Positions 43,709 to 52,672 of a stretch of 64,000 bases of DNA are shown in pieces. The stretch comes from Amycolatopsis xylanica (GTDB taxonomy: Bacteria; Actinomycetota; Actinomycetes; Mycobacteriales; Pseudonocardiaceae): positions 124,001-188,000 of the forward strand of contig NZ_FNON01000001.1 of assembly GCF_900107045.1 (NCBI RefSeq), read 5' to 3'. Position 1 is the first letter of the stretch; each line of letters begins with the position of its first letter. The notes beneath the pieces were generated by a model. The model was not told the DNA's origin and did not search any database. It saw nothing but the letters and a program-made list of their open reading frames with translations. The position numbers and the translations under genes are program-made.

Positions 43709-45520
43709 TCAGCCTTCGACCCGGTGGGACGCCCAGAAGGACGTCAGGTCGGTCGAGCCCGCCGCCGCCTGGGCCGCGGCCTTGAACTCGGCCGTGGTCG
43801 AGACGCCGTACCAGTGCGACTGCGCGTAGGTCTTGAGGAGGTTGGCCATCGCGGTGTCACCGATGAGCCGCCTCAAGTCGTGCAGGGTGCACTTGCCGTA
43901 GTTGTAGACGACCGTGGAATACCGGGAGGAATGCGCGTCCCAGTAGGCCATCGAGTTGGTCAGCTTCTCCGCGCTCGACTGCCAGGTGATGCCGCAGCCG
44001 CTGCCGGTCACGCCACGGTAGAGGTCGGTGGCGTAGTCGGTGAAGCTCTCGTCCAGCCACGGCGAGTTGTACTCGTCGTCGCCCACGATGCCGTAGAACC
44101 ACTGGTGCGCGATCTCGTGCGGCAGCGCGACGTTCGACACGAGGTCCATCACGAAGCCGGGGTACTCCATCCCGCCGAACCAGAAGTTGTTGTCCAGCAC
44201 CACATCCAGCTCGGAGTACGGGTAGTCCCCGAACCGTCCCGAGTGGACGTCGATCGAGTCCTTCGCGAGGTTGAGCATGGATGTCGCGTTGGCCGACGAG
44301 ATACCACTGGCCGAGTAGACGTTGACCTTGAAGCCCTTGTTCGAGGTGCCCGAGATCTTGGCGAACGGCCCGGCGCCCCAGGCGAAGTCACGCACCTTGG
44401 CCGCGGTGGCGTGGGTGGTGGTCGTGCTGCCGCTGGTGGTCTCGGTCGACGTGCCGGTCGCCGGGGTCAGCAGGCTGGTGGGGTGCACGAGTGTGACGTC
44501 GAAATCGCTGATCAGCGAATAGAACGACTCGCCGTTGTTGGTGTAGGGATCGAGGTGCCAGCCGGCGCCGTCGCGGACCGCGAGCACGGGCAGTGCGTTG
44601 CCGATCATGTTGTACGCGCCGTCGTGGCCGAACCGGTCCGCACCGCTGGGCACGACGATGCCCAGGTCGAAGCCGATCGTGGCGGACTGGTTCTGCGCCA
44701 GCGGGGTGGGCAGGGTGATCTTCAGCGCGGTGCAGTCGACGCTCAGCGGGGACGCGGTGCCGCCGGTGACGTTGGTCACCGTGATCGGCGTGCTCGGGCA
44801 GCTGCCGTGGTAGTTGTCCCACAGCCGGAGGTAGACCTCGGGCAGCGGCGTCGCGGAACCGTTGGTGAAGCTCGCCGTCTGGTGCCCGGTCCAGGTGTCG
44901 CCGGAGGCGTTCGACGTCAGGTTCACCGTGTACGCGGGATTGATCGGGGTCCGCGTGGTGTCAGGGGGAGTTCCGGTGCCGGTGGTGAGCGAGAAGTCGT
45001 CGAGTACGAAGTTGGTCACCAGGCTGGAATCCTCGGAGCCGGTGACCTTCAGCGTCACGGTCTGCCCGAGATAGCGCGTCATGTCGACGGTGCGCAGCGC
45101 GTAGCCGGTGTTCTTGTCCAGATTGGAGTAACTGGCCAGAGTGTCCGATCCGGCCTGTACGACCAAAGTGTCGTATTTGGTGCTGGTGGTCGTTTCCTTG
45201 GTGTCGATATGCGCCCAATAAGTGAGCGTCGCCGAGGAACATCCGGTCGGCAAAGTGACCGACTGCGAAAGAGTGTCCGTATGCGTGGTGCCACGCGCGC
45301 CCAGCTTCGCTTCCATGGTGCCACCATGGGCGGGCTCGGCGGTCGTACCAGCGGTGATGACGCCGGTGGTCTGCGTCCACGGCGCCGTGCCGCTTTCGAA
45401 ACCACCATTGCCGATGAGCTGGTCGCCGCAGGCCGCTGCTTGGGCCGATGGCGTGAAGGCCGCTACTCCCAGCAGGCTGGTGGCCAGTGCGAGCGCAGCG
45501 GAAAGTACCCTCGATCTCAT
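43709..45520 (-). CDS. Secreted M1-family metallopeptidase with N-terminal jelly-roll module
   Basis: A 603-aa exported peptidase. A Sec signal (about 1-30) precedes a carbohydrate-binding-like beta-sandwich (about 32-180: LIGNGGFESGTAPWTQTTG, FVLDDFSLTTG). The catalytic region has the gluzincin motif HEIAHQWFYG (about 466-475) with the downstream third ligand in LDESF (about 487-491). A GGMEYPG motif (GXMEN-like) lies before it. ATG at 45520 with AAGGA upstream starts the signal; an upstream in-frame start is rejected. It probably trims peptides outside the cell. Confidence 0.88.
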   Translation of the reverse strand: MRSRVLSAALALATSLLGVAAFTPSAQAAACGDQLIGNGGFESGTAPWTQTTGVITAGTTAEPAHGGTMEAKLGARGTTHTDTLSQSVTLPTGCSSATLTYWAHIDTKETTTSTKYDTLVVQAGSDTLASYSNLDKNTGYALRTVDMTRYLGQTVTLKVTGSEDSSLVTNFVLDDFSLTTGTGTPPDTTRTPINPAYTVNLTSNASGDTWTGHQTASFTNGSATPLPEVYLRLWDNYHGSCPSTPITVTNVTGGTASPLSVDCTALKITLPTPLAQNQSATIGFDLGIVVPSGADRFGHDGAYNMIGNALPVLAVRDGAGWHLDPYTNNGESFYSLISDFDVTLVHPTSLLTPATGTSTETTSGSTTTTHATAAKVRDFAWGAGPFAKISGTSNKGFKVNVYSASGISSANATSMLNLAKDSIDVHSGRFGDYPYSELDVVLDNNFWFGGMEYPGFVMDLVSNVALPHEIAHQWFYGIVGDDEYNSPWLDESFTDYATDLYRGVTGSGCGITWQSSAEKLTNSMAYWDAHSSRYSTVVYNYGKCTLHDLRRLIGDTAMANLLKTYAQSHWYGVSTTAEFKAAAQAAAGSTDLTSFWASHRVEG

Positions 45521-45625
45521 GGGGTTGTCCTTCCTGGGCCCCGCGCCTCGGAGCCACGGACAGCGTCCCCTTTGCGAGGGGCCCCAACAACCCGCCATGA
45601 GTATTGTTCCGGCGGCCAACCGTCC

Positions 45626-46216
45626 TCAGTGGACTCGCGAGGCGGTCAGCGCGTTCAGCGCTTCGACGAACCGGTCTGGCCGGAAGTGCGCCGGATCGGT
45701 GAGGACGAGCCTGGCGGCCATTTCGGCGAGCGTGACCATCGTGTGCGCGGCGATTTCGGGATCGAGCCAGTGGAACGTCGCGCGCGCGAAGTCTTGCGCG
45801 CGTGCGAGTGTGAGCGCGCGGGCCGCCTCGCGCGCGGCGTGGAACTGCGCGGGCAGGTCCGGCATCGGCATGACGACGCAACGCCAGCGGTCGGGCGAGG
45901 CGGCGACCACGTCGAGAAAATCGCGCAGCAGTTGAGGTAACAGGTCCGGCGCGGTGAGATCGTCCGGCATTATTTCGAGCACTTGGCGTAAGGCTTGTTC
46001 CTGCTCTCGGCGCAGCAACGCGCTCAGCAAGGCGGCCCGATTGTCGAAAACGCCGTATACGACCGGTTTCGTGACGCCCGCGCGCTCGGCGACCGCCTCC
46101 ATCGTCACCGCGCTGTGCCCGGCGGTGACCACCAGCGACAGCGCGGCGTCGAGCAGTTCGGTCCGGCGTTGCCCGGCGGGCACTCTCGCCGCGTAGACGC
46201 GCCTTTTGCTGGTCAA
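45626..46216 (-). CDS. TetR-family regulator
   Basis: A 196-aa regulator. The N-terminal HTH is RRTELLDAALSLVVTAGHSA followed by TMEAVAERAGVTKPVVYGVF (about 18-56), then an all-helical ligand domain. The TTG at 46216 is chosen because GGGAGG lies five bases upstream; an ATG 13 codons earlier would place the coding region over the operator. The gene is divergent from an MpaB-family oxygenase gene, and two related inverted repeats sit between them, so it probably represses both. Confidence 0.88.
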   Translation of the reverse strand: MTSKRRVYAARVPAGQRRTELLDAALSLVVTAGHSAVTMEAVAERAGVTKPVVYGVFDNRAALLSALLRREQEQALRQVLEIMPDDLTAPDLLPQLLRDFLDVVAASPDRWRCVVMPMPDLPAQFHAAREAARALTLARAQDFARATFHWLDPEIAAHTMVTLAEMAARLVLTDPAHFRPDRFVEALNALTASRVH

Positions 46217-46237
46217 TCCCGCCTCCCTATGGACAAA

Positions 46238-46277
46238 GCTACTCCAGCGTAGCATATTACTACTCAACCGTAGTAAT
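46238..46277. promoter_or_regulatory. Twin TetR operators
   Basis: GCTAC-6-GTAGC (46238-46253) and ATTACTAC-6-GTAGTAAT (46256-46277) are two inverted repeats with the same 6-base spacing and a shared consensus CTACTCNANCGTAG. They lie 18 bases apart, centre to centre about two helical turns, between the TetR and MpaB genes. Confidence 0.75.
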
Positions 46278-46291
46278 TCAGAGGAGTCGCG

Positions 46292-47182
46292 ATGACCCGC
46301 CAGGACTATGGCTTCTTCGGACCGGACTCGCCGACGTGGAAGGTGTGGACAGCGCCCACCGCGCTGATCGGCTTCCAGCGATCCGTGGTGCTCGAGCATT
46401 TCGACCCGTTCCTCACCGCGGCCGTCGCCGACCTGCGCGGCATCTACACCGATCCGGTCGGGCGGCTCGACCGCACGCTGGCGTACTTCCTGACGGTCGC
46501 GGTGGCCGACAGTCCCACGGTGCTCGCGCTGTCCGAGCACCTGATGAAGGTGCACGCCGAAGCGACCGGCATCGAGCCGGTCACCGGCAAGCGCTACAGC
46601 GCCAACAACCCGAAATCCCAGCTGTGGATCCACGTGACCGGCTGGCATTCGGTGCTCAAGTGCTACGAGCTGTACGGGCCCGGCCCGCTGTCCCCGGCGG
46701 AGGAGGCCCGCTACTGGGCGGACTGCGTCGTCGCCGCGGAACTCCAGACTTGCAAGCCGTCGGATGTGCCGGCTTCCCGTGACGCGGTGCGCGACTACTT
46801 CGCGGCCGTCCGCCCGACCCTGTGCGTGACCGAGCGCGCCCGCGAGGGAATGCACTATCTGCTGCGCACCCCGCGTGCGCAAGGCAAAGTGCGGCTGTGG
46901 GCGATGAGCAGGCTGATGGCCCCGCTCACGATCGCCAGCCTGCCGAAGTGGATGCGCGAGCTCGGCGGCTTCGACCAGTTCCGTGCCGTCGACGTGGCCG
47001 TCCGCCCGGCGGCGCGTCTCGCGATGCTCGCCGCCAGTCCGCCGCGAGCCAAGCTCGCCGTCGTCGCGGGCACGCTTCCGATGACCCACCGGGCTTTGCG
47101 GGACCACCTGCGCGGCGAAACCCCGGTGCGGCCCGAGATCGTGACGCCCTCGCAGGCCCGCTATCTCACCGAGGCGAGCTGA
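46292..47182 (+). CDS. Oxygenase MpaB family protein (DUF2236)
   Basis: A 296-aa protein of the DUF2236/latex-clearing-protein-like family, which binds haem and acts as an oxygenase on polyprenyl or similar substrates. Recognisable segments are RTLAYFLTVAVADSPTV, LWIHVTGWHSVLKCYELYG (His residues likely near the haem) and EAS C-terminus. The ATG is preceded by AGAGGAG. Under likely control of the divergent TetR. The 3' end overlaps the response regulator gene by 22 bases on the opposite strand. Confidence 0.82.
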   Translation: MTRQDYGFFGPDSPTWKVWTAPTALIGFQRSVVLEHFDPFLTAAVADLRGIYTDPVGRLDRTLAYFLTVAVADSPTVLALSEHLMKVHAEATGIEPVTGKRYSANNPKSQLWIHVTGWHSVLKCYELYGPGPLSPAEEARYWADCVVAAELQTCKPSDVPASRDAVRDYFAAVRPTLCVTERAREGMHYLLRTPRAQGKVRLWAMSRLMAPLTIASLPKWMRELGGFDQFRAVDVAVRPAARLAMLAASPPRAKLAVVAGTLPMTHRALRDHLRGETPVRPEIVTPSQARYLTEAS

Positions 47183-47826
47183 CCTTTACCCAGGCCCGCT
47201 TCGCGCGCCACGATGACCGCCGCGGTCCGGTCTTTCACACCCAGCTTGGCGAAAATGGCCGAGATGTGATTGCTCACCGTCTTCGACGCGAGCCGCAGCC
47301 GCATCGCGATCTCCGAGTTGCGCAGCCCGCCGGCCATCAACGTGAGCACCTCGTGCTCCCTGGCCGTCAGCCCGGGCACGCTGGGCGGCCCGATCCGGCG
47401 GGACAGCAGTTCGCCGATCCGCGCGGCGATCGAAGGGGCGAGGATCGCCGCGCCGGCGCAGACACTGCGCACGGCCTGCACGAGGTCGTCCGGTTCGGTG
47501 CCCTTCAACAGATAGCCGCGGACACCGGCGCACAACGCGCCGAAGATCGCTTCGTCGTCGTCGATCGTGGTGAACACGAGCACCGCCGTGCCCGGCGAGC
47601 GCCGCCGCACCTCGTGCACCACGCCGATCCCGAGCCGCAGATCCAGCACCAGCACGTCGGGGCGGTGCAGGAGCGTTTCCCGCAGTGCCTGCTGCGCCGT
47701 GCCGGCCTCACCCGCGACGCCGACCTCGTCGATGGCCGAGAGCAGCACGCGCAGGCCACTGCGGACCACCGGCTGCTCGTCGGCCAGCACGACGGTCACG
47801 GTGTCGGTGGCGGCGCTCTGGATCAT
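47161..47826 (-). CDS. Orphan NarL/FixJ-type response regulator
   Basis: A 221-aa response regulator with the acidic pocket (ADE at 15-17), phosphoacceptor Asp62 (VLVLDLRLG) and conserved Lys in YLLKGT. The LuxR HTH is LTAREHEVLTLMAGGLRNSE / ASKTVSNHISAIFAKL. No histidine kinase is next to it. ATG 47826 begins the receiver; longer in-frame extensions are unlikely. Its target and partner are unknown. Confidence 0.9.
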   Translation of the reverse strand: MIQSAATDTVTVVLADEQPVVRSGLRVLLSAIDEVGVAGEAGTAQQALRETLLHRPDVLVLDLRLGIGVVHEVRRRSPGTAVLVFTTIDDDEAIFGALCAGVRGYLLKGTEPDDLVQAVRSVCAGAAILAPSIAARIGELLSRRIGPPSVPGLTAREHEVLTLMAGGLRNSEIAMRLRLASKTVSNHISAIFAKLGVKDRTAAVIVAREAGLGKGQLASVR

Positions 47827-48032
47827 GTTCAGCACCTGACCACCATGCACCGGCGGAGGCGGTTCGCGGGAGTGCCCGCGCGGGCGCCCACCCGGAGGGG
47901 AACACAGGTCCGCCCCATCGGTCCGCCCGGGGTACGGGGTCACTCACACGACGGACATGCCGCGCCGTGGCCCGCGCGTGCGGGTAATAGTCGACCTTGA
48001 TCGAACAGCCCCGCGTCGAGGGAGGTCCGGCC

Positions 48033-49214
48033 GTGCCCAGGTCGGCAAGGAAGCTCGCGGTCATCGGCCTGTCCTGTCTGCTGTGGACGGTCGCGCCGCC
48101 CGCGCACGCCGACGGGACCGCCATCCTGCGGCTGAGCACGGCGCAGCGCGAGGTGCACGGCACCGGCGTGGACACGGCCGTCGACCTGAGCCTGCGCAAC
48201 GACGGGCCCGCGACCGCCGCCGACGTCCAGGTGACGGGGACGCTGACCGGCGAACTGGCCTCGCTGACCGCCGCGTCGGATCGGTGGACGTGCACCGCGG
48301 AACTCGCGCCGCAGGGCGGCAAGTTCTCCTGTCAGATCAAGGAGATCCCCGCCGACGTGACCGGAAACCTGACCGTGCGGCTGCGGCCCGGTTCGCCACG
48401 GCTGCCCAGGATCACGCTGGAGCTGGCGCTCACCGCCGCGAACCTCGACCCCGCCTCGGTGGTGCCCGGCCGCGTCCCGGTGCCGGTGCGCGGGACGCCC
48501 GGCGGGCTCGCCGGCACGCAAAGCTCGCTGGTCAGCACGGCGACCCCGCAGGTGGCCGGCTGGCGGTCGATGACGCTGCCGATCACGCTGACCGCCTTCC
48601 CCGCGGGCGGCGGCTACCGGTTCGCCAGGCACTTCGGCTTCCTCGCCCGTGACGACTGGGCCTACCTCGCGCTGCAGCCGTACCCGGACGGCACGATGCA
48701 CGTGTTGTTCTCCATCTTCGGCCCCGGCGTGGAACCGGCCGCCCCGGAGACCTGCCGGACCGGCACCGATGGCGTCGACGGCGCGACCTGCGAACTCACC
48801 GGGCTGCCGGTCGAGCGAGGGCACCGGTACGAGCTGACCGTCGCGCGTGACGAGCCCGACGGCGGCAAGACCACGTGGCGTGGCACGTTCCGTGACGCGT
48901 CCGTCGAACCGGCACGGGATCCGATCGCGATCGGCGCCTGGAAGATCGACGCGGCTTCGGGCGATCTCAACAACACGCCCGGCTCGTTCATCGGGTATTA
49001 CGTCGACGGCGTGCTCTGCGCGGACCTGCCGCCGATCGACGTCACTTTCGGTGCGCCGCAAGCGGAATCGGCGACCGCGCGGACCATCGCGTCGGATGTC
49101 GGCGGCGCCTGCGAGCGGGATGACCGGTTCTGGGCGGAGACCTTCCCCGACGGCGGCGCCCGTCTCAAACTCGGCCACGACCCCGCCGAGCCGGTCCCGG
49201 TGCCCGCTCGGTAG
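48033..49214 (+). CDS. Secreted DUF3472-like protein
   Basis: A 393-aa exported protein. The signal is about 1-25 (RKLAVIGLSCLLWTVAPPAHA). An N-terminal beta-sandwich (about 28-140) precedes a C-terminal region (about 170-380) with WRSMTLPITLTAFPAGGGYR, HFGFLARDDWAYLALQPYP and TFRDASVEP, which I associate with DUF3472-type extracellular proteins. The GTG at 48033 is preceded by GGGAGG; an upstream TTG is rejected. Six or so cysteines may form disulfides. No catalytic residues recognised. Confidence 0.7.
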   Translation: MPRSARKLAVIGLSCLLWTVAPPAHADGTAILRLSTAQREVHGTGVDTAVDLSLRNDGPATAADVQVTGTLTGELASLTAASDRWTCTAELAPQGGKFSCQIKEIPADVTGNLTVRLRPGSPRLPRITLELALTAANLDPASVVPGRVPVPVRGTPGGLAGTQSSLVSTATPQVAGWRSMTLPITLTAFPAGGGYRFARHFGFLARDDWAYLALQPYPDGTMHVLFSIFGPGVEPAAPETCRTGTDGVDGATCELTGLPVERGHRYELTVARDEPDGGKTTWRGTFRDASVEPARDPIAIGAWKIDAASGDLNNTPGSFIGYYVDGVLCADLPPIDVTFGAPQAESATARTIASDVGGACERDDRFWAETFPDGGARLKLGHDPAEPVPVPAR

Positions 49215-49304
49215 TACCCCTTCGCAGATGGGGCAGCGCGTTACTCCGAATCGCCGTGTCTCGCCGTGTGATGGCCCGCAAAGCCTTGGGCAAGAGGGCA
49301 GCCG

Positions 49305-49341
49305 GGTGATATCACCGTCCAAGCCCGCCGCGCGGCGGGCT
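49305..49341. promoter_or_regulatory. Palindrome and GC hairpin upstream of the cyclase-family gene
   Basis: GGTGATATCACC (49305-49316) is a perfect 12-bp palindrome, and AGCCCGCCGC-GCGGCGGGCT (49322-49341) is a perfect 20-bp one. They lie between the DUF3472-like stop and the ATG at 49360. The second could terminate the upstream gene or mask the downstream leader; the first could be an operator. Confidence 0.45.
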
Positions 49342-49359
49342 GGTTCGAAAGGTGATCGC

Positions 49360-50190
49360 ATGCCGATGAGGCGAAGAGTGCTGGCCGCCGGGGTGGCGGG
49401 GTTGTTCGGCGCGATGACGGCCGGGCGCACCGCCGAGGCCACGGAGACCGCGGCCTTGCCCGTCCGGCTCGACCAGCTGAACCTGGTCAACCTGTCGCAC
49501 GTCAACGACCCGGCCACGACGAACGTGTTCCCCGGCGACCCGGCGTTCACGCTGGAGACCATCGCCACGATCCCGCGTGACGGCTACTACCTGCAGTTCG
49601 TCCGCGAGGGCGAGCACACGGGGACGCACTGGGGCGCGCCAGGCCACTTCAACACCGGCGAGCCGCTCGCCGACGAGATGGACCCCGCCGACCTGTTCCG
49701 GCCGGCCGTCAAGATCGACATCCGCGCGAAGGCGGCGCACAACGCCGACTACGCGGTGACGATCGACGACCTGAAGGCGTGGGAACGCAAGCACGGCCGC
49801 ATCCCGGACGGCGCGATGGTCATCCTGTGGACCGGCTGGGACGCCAAGTGGGGCACGCCGGCGTTCCCCAACCTCGACGCCAACGGCGGCATCCACCAGC
49901 CCGGTTTCTCGATCCCGGCGGTCAAGTGGCTCATCGACACCGGCCGCATCGGCCTCCGTGGTGGCACGGGCACCGACACGTTCAGCCCGGACGTCGGCAC
50001 CGACGAGACCTACACCGTGTCCAAGCTCGTCTACCAGCGGCACCGGATCAGCCTGGAGATCCTGGCGAACCTGCGCGCGCTGCCGGCCACTGGCGCCTGG
50101 GTGCTGGCGGGCGGGCCGATCCACCGGCGTGGTGCGGGCTCGACCGCGACCATCTTCGGCGTGCTGCCGCCGGGCGTCCAAGCCGAATGA
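49360..50190 (+). CDS. Exported cyclase-family protein (kynurenine formamidase-like)
   Basis: A 276-aa protein with a short, Arg-rich export signal (MPMRRRVLAAGVAGLFGA). The metal-dependent cyclase/amidohydrolase signature is HTGTHWGAPGHF (about 86-97), with the aspartate in NLVNLSHVNDP and late IHQPGFS. Relatives are bacterial arylformamidases and isatin hydrolases. AAAGGTG is the ribosome site. Export of such an enzyme is somewhat unusual. It is followed directly by a gene-end hairpin. Confidence 0.82.
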   Translation: MPMRRRVLAAGVAGLFGAMTAGRTAEATETAALPVRLDQLNLVNLSHVNDPATTNVFPGDPAFTLETIATIPRDGYYLQFVREGEHTGTHWGAPGHFNTGEPLADEMDPADLFRPAVKIDIRAKAAHNADYAVTIDDLKAWERKHGRIPDGAMVILWTGWDAKWGTPAFPNLDANGGIHQPGFSIPAVKWLIDTGRIGLRGGTGTDTFSPDVGTDETYTVSKLVYQRHRISLEILANLRALPATGAWVLAGGPIHRRGAGSTATIFGVLPPGVQAE

Positions 50191-50236
50191 GTCGTGCGCG
50201 TTGCGGGCGGTTAGAACCGCCCGCAACGCGCACGAC
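50191..50236. terminator. GGTTAGAACC-type gene-end hairpin, copy 5
   Basis: A perfect 22-bp inverted repeat that starts on the base after the stop codon of the cyclase-family gene and is followed by CCCCTTCT. Apart from one base pair at the outer end of the stem it is identical to the copy at 23871. It also separates the convergent GGDEF-EAL gene (stop at 50242). Confidence 0.8.
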
Positions 50237-50241
50237 CCCTT

Positions 50242-52551
50242 CTAACCAGGCAAAACGGCGCCGGAGAGCCCCAGGTCGCTCAGGGGCGCCGGGCGTCCGA
50301 AGCGGTACCCCTGTGCCATCGTGCAGCCCGCGCGGGTGATCAGCTCGGCCTGTTCGGCGGTCTCGATGCCCTCCGCGACCACGGCCAGCTCCAGGTCCGC
50401 GCACAACCCGACCAGCGAACGGCACAGGGCCGCGTCGCGGGCGGGCTGGATGCCCGTGGTGAGCGCCCGGTCCAGCTTGATCAGGTCGACGGGCAGTGAG
50501 TGCAGCCAGGTCAGCGAGCTGTAGCCGGCCCCGAAGTCGTCGAGCGCGACGCGGACGCCGAGCGCGCGCAGCCGCCAGATCGCCTCGGCGGCCGAGGTCA
50601 GGTCGAGGATCGGCACCGTCTCGGTGATCTCCACGACCAGCCGGTACGCCGGGAGACGGTAGCGATGCAAGGCGTCGCGGATGCTCTGCTCGAGCGAAGC
50701 CGTCCCGAGCCTGCTCGCGCCGACGTTGACGTGCACCGACAACCCGGGTTCGAGAGCGGTGATCTCGCGGCAGGCGAGGTCGAGGACGAGCGCGTCCAGC
50801 TCGGCGCCGAGACCGGCGGCCTCGGCGGCGCGGACGAAGGTGTCCGGCGCGACCTCGGTGCCGTCCGGGGCGGTCCAGCGCGCGAGCGCCTCGACGGCCA
50901 CCGGCGCCTCGTCCGCGAGCAGCACGATCGGCTGGAACGCGAGGGTGAAGCCCGCCGGGGTGCCGCCGCGTGCCTGGCGCATCGCGGCAGGGAAGTCGGG
51001 GGGACCGTCGGAGGAGGGGCGGTAGACGACCGTGGTGTCCTTGCCGAGCCGCTTGCCCGCGTACATCGACGTGTCCGCCCGCCCGAGCAGCACGTCGGAG
51101 GTGATCAGCGGCTCGCCGGGATCCGGGACGACCAGTCCCATGCTCGCGCGGACCGCGACCAGCGTCCCGTGCACCGCGAACGGCCGCCGCAGCGCGCCGC
51201 GGATCCGCTCCGCGACGGCCTCCGGCGCGTCGACCTCGCCTTCGAGCAGGATCGCGAACTCGTCGCCGCCGAGCCGGGCGACCGTGTCGGTCGACCGGAC
51301 GCAGCCGAGCAGGCGCTGGCCGACCTCGTGCAGCAGCAGGTCGCCGCCCGCGTGCCCGAACCGGTCGTTGACCTCCTTGAAGTCGTCGAGGTCGACGAAG
51401 ATCAGCACCAGCGCGCCCTCGGCACGCGGCTGTTCGGCGACGGCACGGTCGAGCCGGTCGGCGAACAGCGCGCGGTTGGCGAGCCCGGTCAACGGGTCGT
51501 GGAACGCCTGGTGCGCGAGCTGGCGCTGGCCTTCGTAAACCCGGACCAGCAGCAGCCGGTTGTCAAGCAGCGAGAGCAGCTGCCGCGCCAGCACGAGGAA
51601 GACGATCAGCAGCCCGACGTACACCTCGACGTCGTCCGGCCCGTCGCCGAACACCAGCTGCCCGGTGATCAGCAGAGCGACCGCGGTCACCGGCAGGTAG
51701 GGCAGCGCGACCTGCCACCAGTCGACGCCTGCCTCGTCCTCTTCCTCATCGCGGCGGCGGCCGGGTGACGCCAGCACCGCGTACGCGATGAACAGCGGCC
51801 CGAGCACGAAACCGGCGTCCGACCAGGGCTTCATGCTCTGCGCGCCGATGCTGACGAGATAGGCGAACACCGCGTCGGAACAGGCGAGCGCGACGATCCC
51901 GGCGGCGAGCAGCAGCAGGTTCGCGCGGTAGGGCCGGTCCACCCGGTCGAACACGACCAGCAGCACCGCCATGACGACCAGCACCAGGTCCGAGAGCGGG
52001 TAGGAGATGGCCACCGCCCACGCCAGCGCGTCGGGGCCGGTGGAATGGACCAGCTGGCCGAGCGCCGCTGTCCAGATCAGCACGAACATCGAGCCGGTCA
52101 CCACCAGCCCGTCGAGCACCACGGTCATCCCGAAATGCGCGGTCCACTGCGACAGCTGGCGGCGTTCGGAATGCGGCCGTTCCTTCGATCTCGCGAGCAC
52201 GACCAGCGCCGCGATCGCGAACACCGGGAAGGTGAGGTAGCCGACGTCCGCCATCGACGGTGAGGGCAGGCCCCGGTCGTCGACCAGCTGATACCAGGAC
52301 CAGATGAACTGGCCGACCGACCAGCCCGCCATGCCGAACACGATCAGCAGCCGCCACCAGCGCTGCGTGCCGCGGACCCGCCGCGCCGCGATCCAGCCGC
52401 AGACCACAGCGGACAGCCCGGTGCTCAGCTGCAGCGCGTCGTCGACCCACTGGGCGAAGGTGTCGCCCCAGAACGCGAACCCGTTCAGGACCACCAGGCA
52501 CGCCAAGAGCACGATCAGTCCGATCGCCACCCGATACCGCCGGACAGTCAT
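50242..52551 (-). CDS. Membrane GGDEF-EAL c-di-GMP enzyme
   Basis: A 769-aa bifunctional diguanylate cyclase/phosphodiesterase. About eight N-terminal helices span 1-320. The GGDEF domain is intact (RLGGDEFAILLEG, about 423-435; VDLDDFKEVND supplies the metal Asp). The EAL domain keeps EAL (about 551), the Asn of HVNVGAS, EITE, DDFGAGYSS, the Lys of IKLDRALT, EGIE and QGYRFGRP, so it should be catalytically competent. ATG start with a hydrophobic first helix. It probably adjusts c-di-GMP in response to a membrane signal, and may influence development. Confidence 0.93.
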   Translation of the reverse strand: MTVRRYRVAIGLIVLLACLVVLNGFAFWGDTFAQWVDDALQLSTGLSAVVCGWIAARRVRGTQRWWRLLIVFGMAGWSVGQFIWSWYQLVDDRGLPSPSMADVGYLTFPVFAIAALVVLARSKERPHSERRQLSQWTAHFGMTVVLDGLVVTGSMFVLIWTAALGQLVHSTGPDALAWAVAISYPLSDLVLVVMAVLLVVFDRVDRPYRANLLLLAAGIVALACSDAVFAYLVSIGAQSMKPWSDAGFVLGPLFIAYAVLASPGRRRDEEEDEAGVDWWQVALPYLPVTAVALLITGQLVFGDGPDDVEVYVGLLIVFLVLARQLLSLLDNRLLLVRVYEGQRQLAHQAFHDPLTGLANRALFADRLDRAVAEQPRAEGALVLIFVDLDDFKEVNDRFGHAGGDLLLHEVGQRLLGCVRSTDTVARLGGDEFAILLEGEVDAPEAVAERIRGALRRPFAVHGTLVAVRASMGLVVPDPGEPLITSDVLLGRADTSMYAGKRLGKDTTVVYRPSSDGPPDFPAAMRQARGGTPAGFTLAFQPIVLLADEAPVAVEALARWTAPDGTEVAPDTFVRAAEAAGLGAELDALVLDLACREITALEPGLSVHVNVGASRLGTASLEQSIRDALHRYRLPAYRLVVEITETVPILDLTSAAEAIWRLRALGVRVALDDFGAGYSSLTWLHSLPVDLIKLDRALTTGIQPARDAALCRSLVGLCADLELAVVAEGIETAEQAELITRAGCTMAQGYRFGRPAPLSDLGLSGAVLPG

Positions 52552-52672
52552 GGCACCTCACGTGGTCAAATTCGCCGGTCGGACTGAGGCACATTACCCC
52601 AGACGGAGTTCGGCAACGCGAACGAATCGGACCGGTTCACCGACTTCAGCGGCGGTGTAGGTAGAAGTACGG

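Noticed and set aside
43724..45940. A 738-aa plus-strand frame
   Set aside because: Antisense to the M1 peptidase and the TetR gene; Val/Arg/Gly-rich shadow.
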